From Candidatus Omnitrophota bacterium (GTDB lineage: Bacteria; Omnitrophota; Gorgyraeia; Gygaellales; Profunditerraquicolaceae), in contig JAQUKF010000043.1 in NCBI GenBank assembly GCA_028719265.1, positions 1 to 9,303 on the forward strand: 9,303 bases of DNA, read 5' to 3'. The notes under the pieces are model-generated. The model saw nothing but the letters and a program-made list of their open reading frames with translations, was not told the DNA's origin and searched no databases. This document shows, piece by piece, positions 6,475-9,303 of this stretch. A program made the translations under genes and the position numbers. Every line of letters begins with the position of its first letter. The first letter of the stretch is position 1.

Positions 6475-7644
6475 TTATATCCTTCCCGCCTGCCTCTTCA
6501 ACGCCTGCGCCTTATCTGTCTTTTCCCAGGTAAAATCCGGGTCCAGCCTGCCAAAATGCCCGTAGCTGGCGGTTTTTTTGTATATCGGCCGGCGCAGACG
6601 CAAGGATTCGATTATGCCCTTTGGCGTAAGCTGAAAATTCTGCCAGACCAGCTTCACCAGGCATTCCTCCGGAATCAAAGAAGTCCCTTCCGTCTTTATC
6701 ATAACCGATAACGGCTCCGCGCGGCCTATGACATAAGCCAGCTGCACAAGGCATTTCTTTGCCAGGCCAGCCGCTACGATATTCTTTGCTATATAACGGC
6801 ACATATACGCTGCCGAACGGTCAACCTTTGTCGGATCCTTACCGGAGAATGCCCCGCCGCCATGGGCGACCGCGCCCCCGTAAGTATCCACGATTATCTT
6901 CCTGCCGGTCATCCCCGTATCGGACTGGGGACCGCCGATCACGAACTTTCCGGTCTGGTTGACAAAATACTTGGTATTCTTATCCGTCCAGCCTTTAAGT
7001 ATAGGATCGGCCACCTCTTTTATTATCTGACGCCTCGCCTTCTCGGTAATATGCTTTCCGTTCTTATCTAATATATCTTCTGTATGCTGGGAGGCCAGGA
7101 CCACCGAATCCACGCGCACCGGCCTTTCGTTATCGTATTCCACGGTCACCTGTGTTTTTCCGTCCGGCCCCAGGTAATCCAGTATCTTTTTCTTGCGCAC
7201 ATCCGTCAGGCGCATGGAAAGTTTCTGCGCCAGCATAAGCGCCAGCGGCATCAACTCCCTGGTCTCATCGCAGGCATAGCCGAACATAATACCCTGATCC
7301 CCCGCCCCTCCGGTATCTACCCCTTGAGAAATATCCGGGGACTGCGAATGTATCGCGTTAAGTATGGCGCAGGTGTGGAAATCGAATCCGTACTTGGGGT
7401 GGTTATAACCGATCTCCCCGATAATATCCCTGCAGATATCGTGCACATGGATAAAACCGCGGGTGGTTATCTCTCCGCCGACGATCAAAAGCCCCATGGT
7501 CACGTAGGTCTCACAGGCAACGCGGGCATTAACATCATTTTTCAGGCAGGCATCCAACACCCCGTCTGAAATCTGATCACAAAGCTTATCCGGATGTCCT
7601 TCAGTTACCGATTCAGAAGAAAAATAATGTTTCCGCGATGACAT
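6475..7644 (-). CDS. metK: S-adenosylmethionine synthetase (methionine adenosyltransferase)
   Basis: Makes S-adenosylmethionine from methionine and ATP, releasing phosphate and pyrophosphate; a cytoplasmic tetramer that uses Mg and K ions. The 389 residues match the usual bacterial length (E. coli 384). Motifs: ESVTEGHPDK (11-20) with catalytic His17 and Mg ligand Asp19, GAGDQGIMFGYA (113-124, first family signature), GGGAFSGKDPTKVDRSAAY (262-280, second signature and P-loop-like segment), and RPIYKKTASYGHFGR near the C terminus. All expected regions are present and nothing looks truncated. AAGGGAGGG at 7648-7656 is a strong ribosome binding site before the ATG. Only 15 bases separate it from the stop of the upstream nucleotidyltransferase gene, so the two are probably cotranscribed, with ahcY following. 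Confidence 0.98.
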   Translation of the reverse strand: MSSRKHYFSSESVTEGHPDKLCDQISDGVLDACLKNDVNARVACETYVTMGLLIVGGEITTRGFIHVHDICRDIIGEIGYNHPKYGFDFHTCAILNAIHSQSPDISQGVDTGGAGDQGIMFGYACDETRELMPLALMLAQKLSMRLTDVRKKKILDYLGPDGKTQVTVEYDNERPVRVDSVVLASQHTEDILDKNGKHITEKARRQIIKEVADPILKGWTDKNTKYFVNQTGKFVIGGPQSDTGMTGRKIIVDTYGGAVAHGGGAFSGKDPTKVDRSAAYMCRYIAKNIVAAGLAKKCLVQLAYVIGRAEPLSVMIKTEGTSLIPEECLVKLVWQNFQLTPKGIIESLRLRRPIYKKTASYGHFGRLDPDFTWEKTDKAQALKRQAGRI

Positions 7645-7659
7645 AAACCCTCCCTTAAA

Positions 7660-8397
7660 TTAGGCAAAATTTTCTTTTGCCGCGTTTAGATACTTGTGAT
7701 CCCCGATATCGAACCAGAAACCGTCAAACACATAACCATATACATCCACCCTGTCCTTTATCCAGGCGATATATCCACCTGCGGCATCTATCTTATTGCT
7801 GCTTCCGCGCACATATTCTCCGACCAGGCCCAGGAAGGAACGCGGAATGAGATAAAGGCACATAGCTACTAAAGAACTCTGCGGCCGCCTGGGTTTTTCC
7901 TGGAAGCCGACCACCTTCTTGCGGTTGTTCAGCCTGACTACTCCATAACGGCTGGCATCCTTTTTATGCTTAAGCCTGTATAACCCCATATTGACGGCCG
8001 GCGGCCTCTTGCCGGCAAAATCCAGGAAATCCTTCAGGGAACCGTCAAAAAGATTGTCTCCGCCTACCACCAAAAGGTCATCTTTTACCTTTTTGGCGGA
8101 AATCACAAAGTCTATATCCCCTATCGAACCAAGCCTATCCTGGTTGTTCTTGGTAAGGTCATTAACCAGCGTTATCTTCGCAGGAGACCTGACCTTCCTT
8201 GCCCACTTGCGGAAAACCCCGATAAATTTATTATTGGTGACAATGTATATCTCGTCGATATCCGCAACCGTCCCCAATTTATCTACTATATAATTTATGA
8301 TCGGCCTGCCCTTTACTTCAAGCAGCGGCTTGGGATAATCCCTGGTTAACGGATAAAGCCGGGTCGCATAACCGGCGGCCAAAATCAATGCTTTCAT
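7660..8397 (-). CDS. Sugar-1-phosphate nucleotidyltransferase (RmlA/GlmU-like NTP transferase)
   Basis: Likely transfers a nucleoside monophosphate from an NTP to a sugar-1-phosphate (or similar phosphorylated alcohol), making an activated precursor for surface polysaccharide. The protein is 245 residues, a single NTP-transferase domain without the left-handed helix of GlmU. Residues 6-18 (LAAGYATRLYPLT) are the pyrophosphorylase signature, and PKPLLEVKGRPI (22-33) carries the conserved Lys23. GGDNLF (112-117) has the metal-binding Asp114, followed by YGVV (151-154), FQEKP (165-169) and FDIGD (229-233). The third conserved Gly of the signature is Ala11. Base and sugar specificity cannot be read from the sequence; glucose-1-phosphate thymidylyl- or uridylyltransferase are candidates. 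The start at 8397 (ATG) begins right at the domain and has GAGGAG upstream. An in-frame TTG at 8415 would only add an Arg-rich stretch encoded by that binding site. Confidence 0.88.
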   Translation of the reverse strand: MKALILAAGYATRLYPLTRDYPKPLLEVKGRPIINYIVDKLGTVADIDEIYIVTNNKFIGVFRKWARKVRSPAKITLVNDLTKNNQDRLGSIGDIDFVISAKKVKDDLLVVGGDNLFDGSLKDFLDFAGKRPPAVNMGLYRLKHKKDASRYGVVRLNNRKKVVGFQEKPRRPQSSLVAMCLYLIPRSFLGLVGEYVRGSSNKIDAAGGYIAWIKDRVDVYGYVFDGFWFDIGDHKYLNAAKENFA

Positions 8398-8407
8398 CCT
8401 GCGCCTT

Positions 8408-8413
8408 CTCCTC
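8408..8413 (-). promoter_or_regulatory. Ribosome binding site of the nucleotidyltransferase gene
   Basis: GAGGAG on the minus strand lies 10 bases before the ATG at 8397. The upstream TTG alternative (8415) overlaps this site and would translate it as a run of five arginines (codons 2-6), which supports reading it as a binding site and not as coding sequence. Confidence 0.7.
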
Positions 8414-8472
8414 AAATCAATCCCTCGCCGGGCGGCGTTAAAATCCAGGCATACAAAAACTCCGGGCCCGTA
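8414..8472. other. ptsI-nucleotidyltransferase gap, no convincing signal
   Basis: This short spacer holds an 8-bp palindrome CGGGCCCG (8463-8470) followed on the minus strand by GAGTTTTTG. It also holds CGCC-GCCC-GGCG, a 4-bp stem with a 4-base loop further downstream. Neither makes a credible terminator, and no promoter is evident, so readthrough from ptsI is the simplest reading. Confidence 0.3.
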
Positions 8473-9303
8473 CTATTTTAAGATTTCCGCCAGCTTGTTC
8501 CTGGCAAACTCTTCCACCTGATTGCCGGTGGCAAGTTTCATTGCCTCCTTGGCTAACTCCTGCACCGCCTTAAAACCTATCGCCCGGATTATGAATTTTA
8601 ATTCCGGGATAACCTGGGGCGGAACGCTGAATTCATCCAGTCCCAAACCTAAAAGTATAAGAGCCAGCGAAGGCTCACCCGCCATTTCTCCGCACATCGC
8701 CACCTTGATCCTGGCCTGGTGCGCAGAATCAATAACCTGTTTTATCATCCTTAATACCGCCGGATGCGCCGGTTCATAAAGATAGGCCACCTTTTCGTTC
8801 CCGCGGTCCACCGCCAGGCAATACTGGATCAGGTCATTCGTGCCTATGCTGAAAAAATCCGCCTCCTTGGCCAGGATGTCGGCGGTCATCGCCGCCGAAG
8901 GGACCTCGATCATCACACCGACAAGGATCTTGTCATTGAAAGCTATCCCCTTCTGCCTCAACTCGTCCTTTGCCTCCTGCAGCAAACCGTTGGCCTGGCG
9001 CAATTCCTCTATTCCGGAGATCATCGGGTACATAAGTTTCAGGTTCCCGTGCACGGAAGCCCTTAATATGGCGCGCAGCTGCAGCTTGAATATATCCGGA
9101 CGGGCCAGGCAAAACCGGATCGCCCTCCACCCCAGAAACGGCTGCATCTCATGGGGTATCTGGAACTGCGAAAGGAATTTATCTCCGCCTAAATCCAGTG
9201 TGCGGATAACCACCGGGTGAGGGCTCATCTGCTCGGCTACATATTTATAAGCCTGGTAATGCTCATCCTCGCTGGGAGAATCCTTGCGGTTCATATAAAA
9301 GAA
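8473..9303 (-). CDS. ptsI: Phosphoenolpyruvate-protein phosphotransferase (PTS enzyme I), C-terminal part
   Basis: Enzyme I takes phosphate from PEP and passes it to HPr, starting the phosphotransferase chain for sugar uptake or regulation. Only the last 276 residues are present; the frame is open through the right edge of the window, so the ATG at 9294 is internal (FFYMNRKDSPSEDE matches the FLFMDRxxxPxEEE segment). The PEP-binding barrel is complete. Arg34 in RTLDLGGDK and Arg60 in FLGWRAIR bind PEP. Glu133 (MIEVPSA) and Asn156/Asp157 (SIGTNDL) bind metal and PEP. Cys204 in MCGEMAG is the conserved active-site cysteine. The phosphorylated His of the N-terminal domain lies outside. PEP synthase and pyruvate phosphate dikinase share this fold, but residue-by-residue similarity is to enzyme I. 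HPr is not visible here. Confidence 0.93.
   Translation of the reverse strand, partial: FFYMNRKDSPSEDEHYQAYKYVAEQMSPHPVVIRTLDLGGDKFLSQFQIPHEMQPFLGWRAIRFCLARPDIFKLQLRAILRASVHGNLKLMYPMISGIEELRQANGLLQEAKDELRQKGIAFNDKILVGVMIEVPSAAMTADILAKEADFFSIGTNDLIQYCLAVDRGNEKVAYLYEPAHPAVLRMIKQVIDSAHQARIKVAMCGEMAGEPSLALILLGLGLDEFSVPPQVIPELKFIIRAIGFKAVQELAKEAMKLATGNQVEEFARNKLAEILK

Noticed and set aside
6441..7659. SAM or SAH riboswitch controlling metK or ahcY
   Set aside because: The spacers are only 15 bases (before metK) and 34 bases (before ahcY), too short for any known SAM or SAH riboswitch, and no such fold is visible.
8398..8415. TTG start giving an MRRRRR leader on the nucleotidyltransferase
   Set aside because: The arginine run is the translated ribosome binding site of the ATG at 8397, where the conserved domain begins.
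8463..8470. GGGCCC palindrome after ptsI as an intrinsic terminator
   Set aside because: CGGGCCCG has no room for a loop with a useful stem, and the T run that follows is offset by GAG.
9286..9303. ATG at 9294 as the true start of the enzyme I gene
   Set aside because: The codons before it remain open and match enzyme I sequence (FFYMNR versus FLFMDR), so it is internal and the gene is cut by the window edge.

Overview
The window is a compact bacterial chromosome segment of roughly 50% G+C. It carries eight protein-coding genes, all on the minus strand and separated by gaps of 2 to 90 bases. No RNA gene, transposon, phage gene or CRISPR array is visible, and no stretch over 300 bases lacks a gene. 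The gene set suggests a free-living anaerobic-type bacterium with glycolysis and amino-acid synthesis. The short, archaeal/Thermotoga-type S-adenosylhomocysteinase and the divergent class II aldolase point to an uncultured deep-branching lineage. Omnitrophota-like genomes are my best guess, but this is an impression and not a proven placement.

In the direction of transcription (high to low coordinates) the layout is as follows. First comes the C-terminal 276 residues of PTS enzyme I (ptsI, cut by the window's right edge). Next is an RmlA/GlmU-type sugar-1-phosphate nucleotidyltransferase (start corrected to 8397). It is followed by S-adenosylmethionine synthetase (metK), S-adenosylhomocysteinase (ahcY), ATP-type 6-phosphofructokinase (pfkA), a divergent class II fructose-bisphosphate aldolase-like protein (start corrected to 4045) and dihydroxy-acid dehydratase (ilvD). 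Last is the N-terminal 336 residues of acetolactate synthase large subunit (ilvB, cut by the left edge and running off it without a stop).

The genes form three functional pairs. metK and ahcY make SAM and clear its by-product SAH (activated methyl cycle). pfkA and the aldolase catalyse consecutive glycolytic steps through fructose-1,6-bisphosphate, which supports the aldolase call. ilvD and ilvB belong to valine/isoleucine/leucine synthesis and are probably translationally coupled, with 2 bases between stop and start. The longest intergenic gaps flank pfkA. The 90-base gap before it holds degenerate 7-bp tandem repeats and competing inverted repeats. The 82-base gap after it holds a small hairpin with a T-rich tail, then a plausible sigma70-type promoter for the aldolase gene.

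This is mostly an ordinary housekeeping region, and I found no convincing undescribed system. The points most worth a second look are the divergent aldolase family, an Asp-to-Asn change in the phosphofructokinase GGDGS motif, and the repeat structure ahead of pfkA.
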